A stretch of 64,000 bases of DNA from Hydnum rufescens UP504 (Eukaryota > Basidiomycota > Agaricomycetes > Cantharellales > Hydnaceae): NCBI GenBank assembly GCA_014904985.1, contig MU128971.1:164303-228302 (forward strand), written 5' to 3'. Shown here piece by piece: positions 1 through 14,941 of the stretch (position 1 is the stretch's first letter; every line of letters begins with the position of its first letter). The position numbers and the translations under genes are program-made. The notes beneath the pieces are model-generated. The model worked only from the letters and a program-made list of their open reading frames with translations, ran no database searches and had not been told where the DNA came from.

Positions 1-1927
<1,927 letters not shown>

Positions 1928-2010
1928 GATAGTCAGTGGGAAGTTTGGAATTCACGACCGGCGAGGTTTTTATACTCTATTCCTAGTTGAAGTGACACGT
2001 CGACAAATCG
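1928..2010 (-). promoter_or_regulatory. Putative BiP promoter: TATA box and ACGT-core element
   Basis: Read on the minus strand, a TATAAAAA box lies at about 1968-1976, some 45 bases before the start codon. About 25 bases further upstream, at 1996-2001, is GACGTG (read on the minus strand). An ACGT-type core is what unfolded-protein-response factors of the Hac1/XBP1 family bind in other organisms. The TATA box is seen directly; the stress-response role is inference. Confidence 0.35.
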
Positions 2011-2081
2011 GATTTCTCCGATACTGAACACATATGATCCATTTAGATTCTGGCTGTACATCTGTACATGTACAGCACACT

Positions 2082-4214
2082 CTAGTTCTTACAAGCATAC
2101 GAAATCAGCCCGTACCTATCCTCCACGTCATCAGAAATTGTTCCCTTGTCGGGACACAGCACTTACTTTCCACTAACTCTCCACCCCTTCTCCTGCTCGT
2201 CCAATTTCTCCGCAACTCCAGGTTCCAGACCCACGACCACATCGGCCTTGCACGTCCGTAATGATAAGATGGGTATGTGCCCTCCCAGCGGACCTGGGGC
2301 AGAGGTCAATGTATACGTATAACAAACTATCTTCGTGACCTACCAATTGCACTTGGTAGAGGTGTCGAAGCAGACCATTTCACGTCAGCAGTGAGCCTGG
2401 GAGGCCATCGAGTTAGTAGGGACGTATTCAGCGTGTTGAATGTCAAGCCTCCACCCACTTGCGATAGCTAAAGAGTCAACTCTTTGTCAGTAGTTATACC
2501 AGGTTTGGCTATTCTGACTCACTTCAAGTCGCCCTTAAAGATCACTAGAGCACTCTTCTCCAATTGATTGATGAGACTAATCTGTTCGGGAAGTCTCCAG
2601 AATGAATAAGGGAGAGTCCAAAATGTGGCTCCATCTAATGCGGAGTTATCTCCTTCCCTCCTGTTAAAATCCACACTGAGCGGTCCAATCGGGGTATCCA
2701 GGGGCACGGAGAGTTCAAAGGCACCGCTCGCAATGTGAGATCTCCATCGTCTCATCATGCCGGTAAGGGCAGCCGCTTCCTGGTCAGAGGGAGAAGGGTA
2801 CGACGAAACGAAGAATGACACCCAGTCTTTCTCAGCCAGTTGCGAGGCGAAGTCCTTAGGAAGCACATCTGAGACAAACCAGGGCAGAAGTTTGGGACTA
2901 CAAGGCACACATCTGGAATCTGTCAATGAAACAAAGCGAGCAACGTACTGGAAAACCACTTTAGAGACAAAAGGAGTGTGGGTCACGAGGAAATCAGCCA
3001 AGACGAGATCGGTGAATAGCTTAATCAAAAGCGACTAAGCAATACATGCCACCGAGGGGAGGGGAAATATGCACCTCGAAACCAGCTACGGATATTAGGA
3101 ACGAGAATGAGAACATGAAATTATCAAGGTGTTATTTTTCTCATCACGAAGGTTGGATAGGTGGACACACAGTTGTCAAGCACCACATCGATCTGAGCAT
3201 CCCTCAGATCCTTGAGCGATTCCCAAACTTGCTGTGAATCGTTGCGGAGGATATGGTCCATGCTTGCAGCCTGTGCAATTTTCCCGACAGACTGCAACGC
3301 TTGTATGTCTTTGTAATCCAATGACGGGAGGAGAGACAGGTCGGTCGCATTTCCCCTATGATCCGTTCGTGTGTTAATAATACTCAGAGAGCTGAGGCAT
3401 GGAGATGGAATCAAACCAAAGACACATCTGAATCATTTCTCCAAAAAGTATTTCCAGACGAGCGTCGTCCATTGACATGGAGGATGAGGCATCATCAAGA
3501 TCTGCCATAGTCACGGCGAGCTCTGAGAATACACATTATACCAAACACTCCCTACACAAGGCCTGAAACAGCACCTACGAAATACAGCCTTTCCGCTCGC
3601 TTGGAAAGTAAAAATCTTCTGATGCTCAAAGGGGTCATGCTGAGACCAATGCACCGTTAATGCAAACCACGATCGCACGAGTCGATATCTGGTAGAGGAC
3701 GACGATTGGAACGTGATGCGTAGAGAAAGTATTCACTGGCTCACAAATAACATCTAGATCGATTGTTTCAGCTAGAGTCTCGGAATCTGGCCATGGGATT
3801 ACGCACTCTGCAAAAAGCCATGGTGCAGTAAACCAAGTATTGAGCTCCAGGTTTATCAGGGCTTGAAGCTCGTCGTTGTAGACCGAAATATCGACGCCAC
3901 GGTCATCCGGAATGAATCGAAGGGGGCGATCTCTGCTCATCTCAGCTTTGAGCTCCGAGAGACTCCGGATTAGTTGCTTGCCCTCGACAATTTTGTTGTA
4001 AAAATTATCAGTCGAACCCTTGGTCATGATTTCATGGTTTGCTTGATGCACATTGTCAATTATGGAGGTGATTATTACGGGCCATCTCTTGACTGGTGTT
4101 ACGTTTCAGCATCCTTATGACCGAAATCGGTGCAGCTCGGAACAACGAACCAACAGTCTCATAGGCAAATCTATTAGCAGAAGACTCTTTGCTTTGATCA
4201 GCGTACAATTCCAT
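2082..4214 (-). CDS. ARMT1: DUF89/ARMT1-type damage-control phosphatase
   Basis: This is a metal-dependent phosphatase of DUF89 subfamily III (human ARMT1, yeast YMR027W type), which removes phosphate from damaged sugar phosphates. The ATG at 4214 begins MELYADQSKE. Exon 1 is 4214-4151 and exon 2 4092-3803. Joined pieces read FAYETVVKRWPVIITSIID, DRPLRFIPDDRGVDI, TWFTAPWLFAEC, LFGEMIQMCLWGNATDLSLL, then DNSGFELFTDLVLADFL with the family's Asp-Asn metal site split over two introns, PKLLPWFVSDVLPKDF, VIFKGDLNYRKLT, LRTCKADVVVGL and SGKYGLISYACKN before the stop. About nine small introns are needed. The junction near 3803-3690 could not be closed cleanly: the downstream exon reads YRLVRSWFALTVHW but its frame does not join a simple GT-AG exon, so a micro-exon or a sequence error is possible there. 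Family assignment is firm. Confidence 0.88.
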
Positions 4215-4570
4215 CAGTCAAACACAGCACGCACGATGCTTCATCCTTAGGGGAGTAAGGTGGGTGTGGTGGGAGGAGCTGCATTTGGGTTTGTCCGAGG
4301 CAGTGACCGGACCCAAAATGGATTCCGCGACTTCCGTCGACTTGGCTTATCTCCGAAGTCAAGCCAAATAGACTCGAAGTCGGCTCAAGTTACATGTAAC
4401 AATGATACGTACACGTTGGAAAGCCATACTCTGCCTTGGATCAACTGTCAACTGTACTTAGAGATCAACAACAGCAGCAAATCAGTAGTGGAGTTGAGCC
4501 GGCAACTGCCGGGTCAAATCGGACCACACATTTGGTCTCCTCGAACCTCTCTTCCATCAGCTCGGCCACA
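4215..4570. promoter_or_regulatory. Divergent promoter interval between ARMT1 and aconitase
   Basis: The 356 bases separate two divergently transcribed genes, so they should hold both promoters. Positions about 4325-4395 contain a piece of the dispersed GACTCGA/AAGTCGG-type repeat also seen near 22,940, 23,950, 24,500-24,850 and 27,740. No clear TATA box stands out. Confidence 0.4.
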
Positions 4571-7561
4571 ATGTTCAACTTAGCGGCTCGCAGCGCCAAG
4601 CTCGGCCGTGCCATCCAGTGCATTGCCAATGGGGGCATGGCTACTGCTGCTCCTCGCATCGGCGACACCAAAGTAGAAATGTCGCCCTTGAGCAGACCAA
4701 TTTCATAAACTATCAACGTATCGAGGACAACCTGACCGTGGTCAGGAGCCGGTTCGTCGCCTCTGCTCTCGTGGGGCAGCCGATGGCATACTCAACCCAA
4801 CCCACTTTTTAGGCTGAACCGGCCTCTCACATTATCCGAGAAGATTTTATATGGACATCTTGACGACCCCCAGAACCAGGATATCACCCGTGGCATAAGC
4901 TACCTCAAACTGCGTCCCGATGTGTGTCGATGTTCACACCTCCTAATATCCCCCCGTTATTCACGCCCCTCCCAACAGCGTGTAGCTTGCCAAGATGCAA
5001 CAGCTCAAGTGCGCCTGTAGATCAGCGCCGGTCTGTAGTGTTCTCATCATCCTTTGTCTCTTCCTAGATGGCTCTCCTCCAGTTTATGTCTGCTGGAATA
5101 CCCACCACTGCCGTCCCTACCACTGTCCATTGCGATCACCTTATCGAAGCCCAGGTCGGTGGTCCCGCAGACCTCGCCCGGGCAATCAATATTAATAAGG
5201 AAGTATATGACTTTTTGGCGACTGCTACTGCAAAAGTATGTTATACATAATATAGAAAGTGATTCTCTGACTGACTTTCGTACCCATCCCAGTACGGTAT
5301 TGGCTTTTGGAAACCGGGCTCCGGCATCATCCACCAAATTATCCTTGAAAACTATGCCTTCCCTGGGGGACTCATGATTGGAACTGACTCACACACTCCC
5401 AATGCCGGGGGACTAGGCATGATAGCGTGTGGTGTCGGGGGTGCGGATGCTGTTGACGTCATGTCGAACATTCCGTGGGAACTTAAATGTCCCAAAGTCA
5501 TCGGCGTGAATCTCACTGGCAAAATTGGGGGCTGGACCACTCCCAAAGGTAAGGGTGCATGGACCGGTGTCCCTAACCCATCTCACCGTTTCTCTCGAGG
5601 CAGACGTCATTTTGAAAGTTGCGGGCATCCTCACGGTCAAAGGTGGTACTGGGGCGATCGTTGAATACAAAGGCCCTGGTGTGCAATCGTTGTCATGCAC
5701 GGGAATGGCCACGATCTGTAACATGGGTGCCGAGATTGGTGCCACAACTTCGCTCTTCCCCTTCAACTCGCGTATGCACGACTATCTCAAAGCGACGAAA
5801 CGGGCAGGAATCGCGCAATACGCCCAAATGTTTCAACACAATCTTCGCGCCGATGAAAACGCGGAGTACGACCAGGTCATCGAAATCAACCTTTCTGAAC
5901 TCGAGCCCCACATCAACGGACCCTTCACCCCGACCTTGCTACTCCTATCTCCCAGTTCGCCGAGGAAGTGAAGAAGAACAATTGGCCCCAAGAACTCAAA
6001 GTTGCTCTCATCGGATCGTGCACCAACTCGTCTTATGAGGACATGTCACGATCTGCATCCATCGCCCAGGAAGCTGCGGAACACGGTTTAGAGGTCAAAA
6101 GTAAGTTCACCATCACGCCCGGTTCTGAACAGGTCCGTGCTACTATCGAGCGTGACGGACAAATTGGAGCCTTCGAGAAAGCCGGAGGCCTAGTACTTGC
6201 CAATGCGTGTGGGCCTTGCATTGGGCAGTGGGATCGAAAGGATGTAAAAATGGGCGAGATCAACTCCAGTCAGTCTGGGCAGCTCACCACATCCCTTGCG
6301 TTAACCATCGTCTATAATAGTTATCACCTCGTACAACCGGAATTTCACTGGTCGCAATGATGCGAACCCTGCCACACATGCATTCGTCGCTTCTCCGGAT
6401 ATTGTCACTGCCATGGCCTTCGCTGGCGACCTGACTTTCAACCCTTTGACCGACACCCTCATCGGCGCTGATGGCAAACCTTTCAAATTCGCCGACCCAT
6501 CCGGCAATGAGCTTCCTCCCCGCGGCTACGATCCTGGGGAGGATACCTATCAACGTCCCCGAAAGATCCCGCTAGTGTAAATGTTGCAGTGGACCCGAAG
6601 AGCGATCGCCTGCAACTTCTCCAACCTTTTACTCCGTGGGACGGCAAAACACCAACTGACTTACCGATCCTGATCAAGGTGAAGGGAAAATGCAGTATGT
6701 CCGCCGTGGGTCGAACTTTTTGTGTGCTTAGGACTAATGTAATTTTCCCTGCAGCCACTGACCATATTAGCGCCGGTGGACCCTGGCTCAAATATCGTGG
6801 TCATTTGCAAAATATTTCTCGTGCGTAATACTCCTCTCTACTTATCTCAGGATCCCGAATCCCACTTCCGTTCAATAGAAAATTGTCTCATCGGTGCGAT
6901 TAACAGCGCCAATGGCGAAGCAAACAAGGTTCAGAATCAGTTTACTGGTGAATGGAAAGGTGTTCCGGCGGTCGCTCAAGAGTACCGGGAGAATGGCGTC
7001 AAATGGGTCGTCATCGGTGATTCCAACTACGGCGAAGGATCATCCCGTGAACATGCGGCTCTCGAACCACGTTATCTTGGCGGTTTGGCTATTATTGTGA
7101 GGAGCTTTGCGCGGATCCACGAGGTCAGAAGTATCGTTACTCGAATTGTCGTTATGAATTTAACCCTTTGTCTACTTGAGCTAGACCAACCTTAAGAAGC
7201 AGGGAATGCTTGCTTTGACCTTCGTTGACCCTGCCGATTATGACAAGATTAAGCCTGATGATCGTTTAGATATCAAAGGTCTTGACTCCTTCGCCCCCGG
7301 GAAGAATCTCAGACTGGGTGTGAAACACCGGGATGGGCGGTACGAGGTACGTTGGACTTGCAAATATCGGGGTGTACAATGCTTACCCTGATGGATCCCA
7401 ACACCAGGACATCTCTTTAGCACATTCCTTCAACGAAGGACAAATTGAATGGTTCAGGGCTGGGTCGGCTCTTAACCTGGTACGTCGTTGACTTGTTGTC
7501 CAACTAGCTGTCTCACTTTCGCCTCCGTTGGCAGATGGCTAAGCAACTTCATGGGCCATAG
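4571..7561 (+). CDS. ACO1: Mitochondrial-type aconitate hydratase, with three apparent one-base deletions
   Basis: Aconitase converts citrate to isocitrate in the mitochondrial TCA cycle using a 4Fe-4S cluster. The ATG at 4571 opens a basic, Arg-rich presequence. Exons: 4571-4751, 4813-4921, 4979-5008, 5068-5235, 5293-5548, 5604-6268, 6321-6694, 6755-6820, 6879-7123, 7185-7346, 7408-7479, 7535-7561. Recognisable blocks include [28 protein letters not shown] and [10 protein letters not shown] (cluster cysteines), [34 protein letters not shown] and [16 protein letters not shown]. Three places need a missing base to keep the family sequence: after 4690 (PL|EQTN), in the C-run 5928-5931 (FTP|DLAT) and in the C-run 6557-6560 (QRP|PKDP). 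Each shifts the frame by the same -1. Because the rest is perfectly conserved, sequence error is likelier than gene death. It converges with the karyopherin gene, 127 bp apart. Confidence 0.95.
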
Positions 7562-7688
7562 TGTTGAAGCTCGATAACAGATTTGCCATGCTATTAGCTT
7601 TGGTACTCTCTAGTTTCCACGTGTAAATAGTAAATACATTTTTTTCTCCATTTACACGCGAAATCTTGGACCTCCCAGGTGTGGATCG
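7562..7688. other. Convergent intergenic spacer
   Basis: The spacer lies between the aconitase stop and the karyopherin stop. It is AT-rich, with runs around 7620-7665 that could serve polyadenylation on either strand. Nothing else is recognisable. Confidence 0.4.
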
Positions 7689-10600
7689 TTACAGAAGTTG
7701 TCCTGCAGCGTAGGAGGTACCGTTCAGGCCTCTCCCAATCAGCGACAATTCATTCGCAGCAGTGAGCGTTTTCTGAGTTGAGCGGGAACTGCAAAGCATT
7801 TGCTATGAGCAATGACCTCGACATCGAGATTCAGATAAACTACTGTACCTAACGATTGCTTTTACGAATGCATCTTTGGTGGCTTGATTAATCCTGGCGT
7901 TTCTAATTAACCGTTCCTACGGCATTAAAGGTTGGTAGGTAGTGATTCCGAATGCGATGCTGACAGGAACCCACCGACAACATACTGTGATGCAACCATT
8001 CGCGAGACTCCGAGGGAAGCTTGGCCACGAGCGTTGCAAGTACTGTGGCAAGGTTCGGCACAGAAGAACGGGGCGCTTCACCCACTATTCCGAGCACAAG
8101 CGCTCCCAACATCTCTTGACCGTGTAGACGGAGACAAGCACGCGCTGGTTCAAGGTTCTCTGCATCCTCCATGGAGCCCTTGATGTACGTCACCTTGACA
8201 AGGAGACACTTGGTCAATTGTTCAGTCATGACATGGATAATGCGGCACACGAGAAATTTGCAACTTCCGACCAAAGAATATCGCTCTTGCAAACTTAGAG
8301 ATTGAATGGCGCATCGCAACACACCCGAGGAGAGCTCTGCCGGTAATATGACCATGGCATGCAAAAACGTGCGCGTGATCTCATCCATGCAGGCAAAGAA
8401 AGCCTGGACGAGATCCGGGTTCTATTATCGCTTGATGCATGAGTCGATGCTCTAAACCACTAATCCAAGCTCAGGGATCGTCAACCTACCGTCTCCATGG
8501 CTCCCGGTGTACCAAGCGACCGTAGGGACGATATGACAAGACTCTGCGCAGCTTGATCAACCAGGTTTCGAACCTGCCCACCTGGCTCGGGCTTCAGTGA
8601 AATGAAGGACGGAGGATCCAGCTGAACGACCAGACGAGAGGCCAGGTTAAGCCAGACGGCGGTCAGCTGGCGGTCGGCAGCCATACAGACGAGTTCCAAG
8701 ACAGGTCCCGGAGGCAATGATATCAGTGTCGCCTCACTGGGTAGAGCAGTAATGAATTTTATGAGCTCGCTCAGTACCTGATACAAGCGACATCAGCTGG
8801 TGAGCTGGAAAAAACCGTAATGAGGGGAGCACATTTGCTCACGTCGGCGATTTCAGGCACTGCAGACCACAAGCTCATCGTACGGCCAAGAAGGTTGAGA
8901 ATGGCGTCACGCAGTTGGACGATGGAAAGAGCGTTCCTGCCTCGTTCGATTGAATGATGTGTGCGGACCCCTCCGCTGACTCTGGATCAGTAAAGTGGAA
9001 TGTATCCGGTGATGGACTGAGTCCCTTGGCGCAAGCGGTCAATATTTTCAACTGAAGTTCCACCTCTAGGCGGGCTTCCTCTGATTGCTGCTGTGAATAT
9101 TAGGCCTTTAGCAGTGCAAGTCACGATCAACATAGTGAGACTTACCCCTGGTGCGCAGTCGAGAGCATTTGCCATTGCTCGACCACAGGACGTACTATTA
9201 CCTAGTATAACAAGCATCGTTACTTTGACAGTGAATTGAGTAAAACGGTCTGGTTCACACCTCAGTAGGGGCTATCGCTTGTTCGGGATGCAGGGCTTGG
9301 ATCACGCTGGAAATGGCTTCGATAATTTTAGCTCGTTCAAAATCCTGAAAGTCTAATGGATTCCGGTGAGGCCAAAGATACGAAATAACTAGGACGACAT
9401 ACAGGAATAGATACAGAACTTGCGTATAGCTCCGCGAACGAAGCAATATGGGGTGCTAATTGGGTTCGGTTGGCGTCACATAATTGCTTGAGAGCACTGG
9501 CGGCGATGAAAGATATTGTGGGGTCTCGAACGGCAACGACCACAAAGGAAATACAGCGAAGAAGAATGGATGCATCCTGCGATGTAAACCATGTTGCATA
9601 TTCCCCTATGCTCTAATCATCAAGCAGGTACAAAAGAAATAATAGAGGGACGCGACGTACCAATCAGACTTAAGGCAGTCTGCCTGACTAGATGATTCCC
9701 AGCCTCAGGAAAACGCTCAAGGGCTCCGAAAAGTCGGGACAGATAGGCATTGGATTGAAGAGGAACGGCGTCCTGGGCGCTCTTAACGCAGTAAAGGGAA
9801 GCTTCGACATCCTAAAGTAAACGTTGATTACACAATAACCCCGGGTTGATGATAGGCATACCTCCCAAACAATATCTGAAGGTTTTTTGGTGAGCAGATC
9901 CCGGACAATAGGCTCCACGAGTATCCGTAAAGTCTCATCTCGAATTATGTAGTAGCTGCAAAAAATGTGGTCAGTGGCATATTGCATCCTTTGATTCCAA
10001 CTGTTTGGATTACGCATTGAGCACTGCCTCGCCAATGTCTCGACGATATCTGGACGGAATTTCGTCAGGATAGGTGGGAAACGGGAGGAGATAACTTACG
10101 CGATAAAAACGTCGATTTGATCTGAACGCGTGACATATTCCTATCGGGTGAGAAATCAATGGGCGACAAGCTTGAAAGCAACCGTACCATTAGACCAAGA
10201 CTTCAAAACACTGGGTGGGGGCCATCGAGACTTTCTTTGGAGAATACCCACAAGCTCCGCATACACCTGATGGACGATACTCATCTGGGCGCCCTCGGTA
10301 TCTGAAAAGAAGTCGGCGTCAAGTAGAGCCTCGCCGAAGTATGTCCAGAAAGAGATCGTCATCTTGGCGAGGGGAATCTTCGGATCAGAGGTACTCCACA
10401 TAAAATCAATGAAAAGAGGCTAACATCACTTTCCTGCTCATCTACTCCATACCATCCTGGAAAGCCAGAGAAACCCATGAACACTCTGAGAAAAGTCTGG
10501 ACTCTCGGGTCAGGAAGGTGAGTCGCAATAAACGAAATAGAATGGTCTCCAAGAGCGACAAGGAGCTTGCACAGTGCCCTGGAAGACTCGTCGATCTCAC

Positions 10601-11847
10601 CCGCTAGAGGACTTGTCCATGAGCGGGCGTATACGTGCGTGAAGGGAAGAGACTCACATTCCAGACTAGAATCATAGATCAACCTTCCCTGGTGTTCGAG
10701 CCAGAAAAGGATTGGTTCGGTCAAGATTTTGGTTCCTGTACCACCGGACAGCGAGGAAGAGGATAGGATTTCGATGACCACATTACATGATGGTATGAAC
10801 ATGTCGGACTGCGACAAATTAGATAATAGAAGAGGGACAAGGGTCGTGATATCGCTGGACAAAAGGCATGTAGTTAGAATATAGACGGGCGAAAGGGGAT
10901 AACTACCTCGACGGTACATGCTGAATCCAAGCCTCGAAGCACTTGAGTGCCGCTAGTTTTTCGCTCAAGGGCCGGCGAGGTTGATTAAGGGAAGTAGTGA
11001 CAGCTTGAGAAACCATGGACGTCGCTTCTCTGATCGATGCATTGAGATGTATTCTGCAGTACGCCGGGTCAGTAGAGTAAAACAAGGTCGATTGACAGAA
11101 GGTAACACCTGCTAGGTCCTACCAAATCGGACCTCGATACCTCCTCCGCCACGATGGATAGGTAGTCTAGAGCGGCCTCTGAAGACATACCCATTGAAAT
11201 TAGAGAGGATGAGGACGACAGAACCCAATTCGGCCATCGTGAGGGATTGAAAGTACACAGACGCAGGGCCAAGGAGACCAGCTTTGAAGAGGGAAAGCAG
11301 TCAGTATTCGCGGTATTTCAAAGAGAAAGAAAGGTACCGCTGCGTATAGCTTTCGAAGAACCACTTTACTGTACGCATTGACCGAGGCGTAACCTGTGAG
11401 ATTCAGAAGTGATTCACGAAAGACATCAACGTCCGTATCGGGAAGCGTATCCCTTTGCTATAATTAAGTTGCCACATATGGAGACAAGTGAACTGAGGCT
11501 TACCAGTCGCGGGAGATCTTGACCTGAGCAGTATGTGCACCGAAGAATTGAACGTTCGGATCCTAGGCGCCATGTTCTGGTCATTCGAAAACTAGGATCC
11601 GACCGAATGTGCATACCTCATGGTGAAGAAAGGGTGCAATCAGACTCCAAGCCTCAACGCGTTTCTGAACGTCGAAGAGCTGATGCTGCAACAGTTGCTG
11701 TTGGGCTGGGGTACATTGACCAGAATACAGTTGTAGCACGATCTAATGCTCATCGAGACGAGTCGGTGAACGCCTAGGGAACAAGATATAGAGACAAACC
11801 GAAGAGGCTTGTTGAAGGTCATTCGGTGAGAGTGTCGGTATACCCAT
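7689..11847 (-). CDS. Importin-beta family karyopherin, importin-13/Kap122 type
   Basis: This is a HEAT-repeat nuclear transport receptor that carries cargo through the pore under Ran control. The ATG at 11847 begins MGIPTLSPNDLQQASS; after an intron the N-terminus reads IVLQLYSGQCTPAQQQLL and DVQKRVEAWSLIAPFL, then NVQFFGAHTAQVKISRDW, the arrangement typical of importin-13/TNPO3 proteins. The middle holds SRALCKLLVALGDHSISF and FSGFPGWYGVDEQESD, also typical of the group. The 3' end is spliced as HSMLS, ERLIRNARINQATKDAF, then SKCFAVPAQLRKTL to LLstop at 7689. The gene contains many short introns that were not all mapped. The family call is firm; assignment to the importin-13/Kap122 branch rather than Mtr10 rests on the central motifs. 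Confidence 0.85.
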
Positions 11848-12236
11848 CTCTAAATCACATGAAAGCGGCCCTTCCCGAACCTCATTATCTAATACTATAC
11901 CTAGCTCTTCGTGGCCGGTTTGATGCCTCGAAAATGCGGGGAACGAGTAGTATGGAAATTATATGGAGCTTGAGGTGTACATTTCTGGTGATAGATGGGG
12001 GTTTCTGTAGGATATGCCATCGAACGAAGTTGAGGGACATGGAACTCGCATCATTTTCTGCATGAATTAATGGTTGAAACCTAATTTTGTGTATGCATGG
12101 TGCGTAGGACAAGTCCTGCGGTAACCGCATAGAATAGATGGGATGACAGTGGCATGCAAGTTATTGCGGAAGATAATGTAAGGTCAAGGCTACTATATGG
12201 ATACACAGTTCACGTCCGCCCCAAGACCCCAAGCCG
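11848..12236. other. Intergenic, karyopherin upstream region
   Basis: The 389 bases lie between the karyopherin start and the end of HPC2. They must hold the karyopherin promoter and the HPC2 3' end. No convincing TATA box, repeat or small gene is visible. Confidence 0.35.
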
Positions 12237-14558
12237 TCATTCAGAAGCTTCTTCCTCTTGCTCAGCCTGCTCTGCCAGTTGCACCTTTTTCTTCATGTTG
12301 CTCACTGCCCAATAAAGTAGCACCTATTCAGCACATGTAGATTCATGCGATAGACTCGTTCTACGCACTCTCACGAGATATAGCACTTGTGGTCATCCAC
12401 CCTTCAGGAAATATGGCCACAATCTAGAGAGAGACTTAAGAGGAAGAGAGCAGGCGGGAGATGAACCCCCACCTTTTGGTACAGCGCCTTCCTCCTGGTC
12501 TGCTCACTCACGTGTTGATGATTATCAGGCTCGTATTCGCTGGAGTCGAAAGTTTTAATTCAGCCTAGAGCCACAGTCGGAAGACGAAATTGGAGACGGA
12601 CGCTATCACATTTGCCATGCTGACCAGCTCGTTGTTTAAGTTGACAAGCTGCCACACCAATCCCTTGATCGCATCGGTCCAACGATACTTCTGTGCAGGT
12701 GGAGCGGCATCACGCTCCTTTTTGGTAGCTTGGGTTCCGGACGCCGCTTCCTCGACAGCAACAGTGAGGGTTTCTCCCATTACACCCCCCTCACCTTCCA
12801 TCTCCTGGGAAGTAAACCAGCAACCGATCAGCATTGCCTTAGATCTAAAAGGATTATTGCATTGACACCACGTACGGCGGCCCTGGCTGCACGCTTTTTT
12901 TCCTGTTTTCCTCTGCATCCGATGGTGAGAATTGGAAGAAAGTCCAATATGACAATCAGAAACCGGCTCACCCCATCTCGCGACATCATCCCGATGCGCC
13001 TGCTGAGCCGCGTTAAAACCAGCGATAACCAGGTCACGGAGCTGCTCAAGTAAGGCATCCATGCGCTTGTTGATGATTTGCTGATGTCGGTCGTAAATAA
13101 GTCGCTTGACAAGTTTCTATAATGATGGGTTAAGAAACTAGCAATGGCGAGAAAAACGCGATCAAATCTACCTTCATGGTAAAATTATTATAGGGAAATA
13201 TCTCGGGAAGGTATCGGAAGAAATTATCATCATACTCGTCCAGTTCCACAGCCTTTAGAGCGACATCTGCCAACGGGGCACGTAGGGCTGTGGGAAATTT
13301 ACTCTTGACAGTAAAATCTTCCTTGCCAATGGCTTCCTGTAATGTGCGGAACTCCTTCTCCAGGGCTGGAGAAAATACATGCTAGGAAGACCCCGGTGAT
13401 TAGCGGGAGTGGACAGGCTAGAATTAAGCGCAGGCTGCGAACCACGTCAGAAACACTAGATCGTTTGCGTTTCTTGGAATCCATCGAGTGCGAATCAGCA
13501 GGCTGAATGGTATCGGAAGCGATGGGACGATCAAGAGGGACATGGAGACCTTCTCCATTCTCCATTTTCATCCTTTTAACTGGAGAACGACCTTGCTCTT
13601 GATTTGTATGGTCGTTATCATCGACCAATGCGATGGGACTATCACGGGTACCATCGCCGAATAACATGGGCGAGGTGCGGCCTGACCCGCTGGATTTATT
13701 CTGATTTGTTGGGCCTTGGTCGACAGTAGACATTGATGGTGCGGAAGTTGCAACGGAGTCTTTATTAAAAGGCAATGATGCTGAAGCTCCGGCGGGGGCG
13801 AAGCCTGGGAGATGTCTCTTCTTCTTCGGCTTCTTGAGCGCGCTAGAGGTACTATGAGATACACCGGGCAGCAAAAGGGTGGCTAATCCCAAGGACTTGA
13901 CATACCTGTCCAAGACCAAAGTAACATCTCCACTGTTGACGTAGAAGCCCTTCTGCTTGGTTTGGGCGAAATGAGTTGGGGCATCAACACCAAGATCCGA
14001 GTCGTCGATAAAAGGGTCATTGAGATCATAGTACTCATTGTCGGGATCCACGCGTTTCTTACGACGCCTGACTTTTGTTGGTGGATTGTTGGTGGAAGTC
14101 TCAGTGACTTTGACAGCACTCTCGTCCTCGTCCTCGTCCTCATCGCCACTACTACTGACACTGTCTCTCCGGATGGGTGGTGGAGTTGGATGGCGTTGAC
14201 CGGTGTCTTTTGTGAGTTGGAGAATGTTGACGGAGTAGTTACTGGGACCGCCAAGGGCGATATTGAGCCGGACAGTAATAGGAGCAGGCGGTGGCGGCGG
14301 CGGCGGCGGCGGAGTAGTTCTTGTTGCAGCAACAGCAACTTTCGATTTTGGTTTTGACCTTTCTGCAGGAGGATGGGGATGGTTGTTATTGATTTGCTCG
14401 GAGACATTGTCGTTTGGCCCAGACCCCAGGTTTTCAGTTGCCACACCATCTAAAGGGATGGTGGTTGGGGAGGACGGCGAGGGCGAGGCATGGGAATGAG
14501 AACGAGTGGGAACCAATGAGCCCACGTCGGACGTTGCCCCACCATCTACCTCCTCCAT
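12237..14558 (-). CDS. HPC2: HPC2/ubinuclein subunit of the HIR histone chaperone complex
   Basis: Hpc2/ubinuclein helps the HIR complex deposit H3-H4 outside S phase. The ATG at 14558 starts a Ser/Pro/Asn-rich, disordered N-terminus with a nine-proline run and an acidic GDEDEDEDES patch. The signature Hpc2-related domain follows: NEYYDLNDPFIDDSDLG and QTKQKGFYVNSGDVTLV. After a second disordered stretch with basic clusters, a helical domain reads FSPALEKEFRTLQEAIG, FFRYLPEIFPYNNFTMKK and RWTDAIKGLVWQLVNLNNEL. The end joins as LYQKIVAIFPEGWMTTSAIS, then SREMSNMKKKVQLAEQ and an acidic tail ending EEEASE. About seven introns were placed, including one at 13906 (GTATGT), and no frameshift is needed. 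The family assignment is clear from the Hpc2 domain. Confidence 0.9.
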
Positions 14559-14941
14559 CTTATTTATTTGGGAGCTGGATCAGGAGACGAAAGGAAACGA
14601 GTTGCCCGAGCCCACAGACGCGTAGGATCCGTGTGAGGAAAGAGGAGCAAGAACGGAATGGGAGGAGATTTCTGAGGCCAGAAGATGCGCGAATTTGTTC
14701 AATATTCGACTGCTATAGTGTATACCCCTCTTACACCACGGTGTCTCACTGCTACAGTCTACATGTCTTAGCAGTGCATCTCTGATTACGCACAGTGCCC
14801 TGCACCGTACAAAGTATCCGCAATTCTGAATGGTTCCATATGTAGCATAGGGCCATAGATTATTATTGCATATGGAATGTGGAACTGTACACTTCCAAGT
14901 CATGTTAGTTAAAGATTTGAAGACATGTATAGTAAACCCTC
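14559..14941. other. Intergenic, HPC2 promoter region
   Basis: The 383 bases lie upstream of HPC2 and downstream of the velvet gene. A stretch at about 14,660-14,800 could contain transcription start signals, but no motif is decisive. Confidence 0.3.

Noticed and set aside
13962..14499. Plus-strand glycine-rich frames opposite HPC2
   Set aside because: They arise from the antisense of the proline and acidic runs of HPC2.
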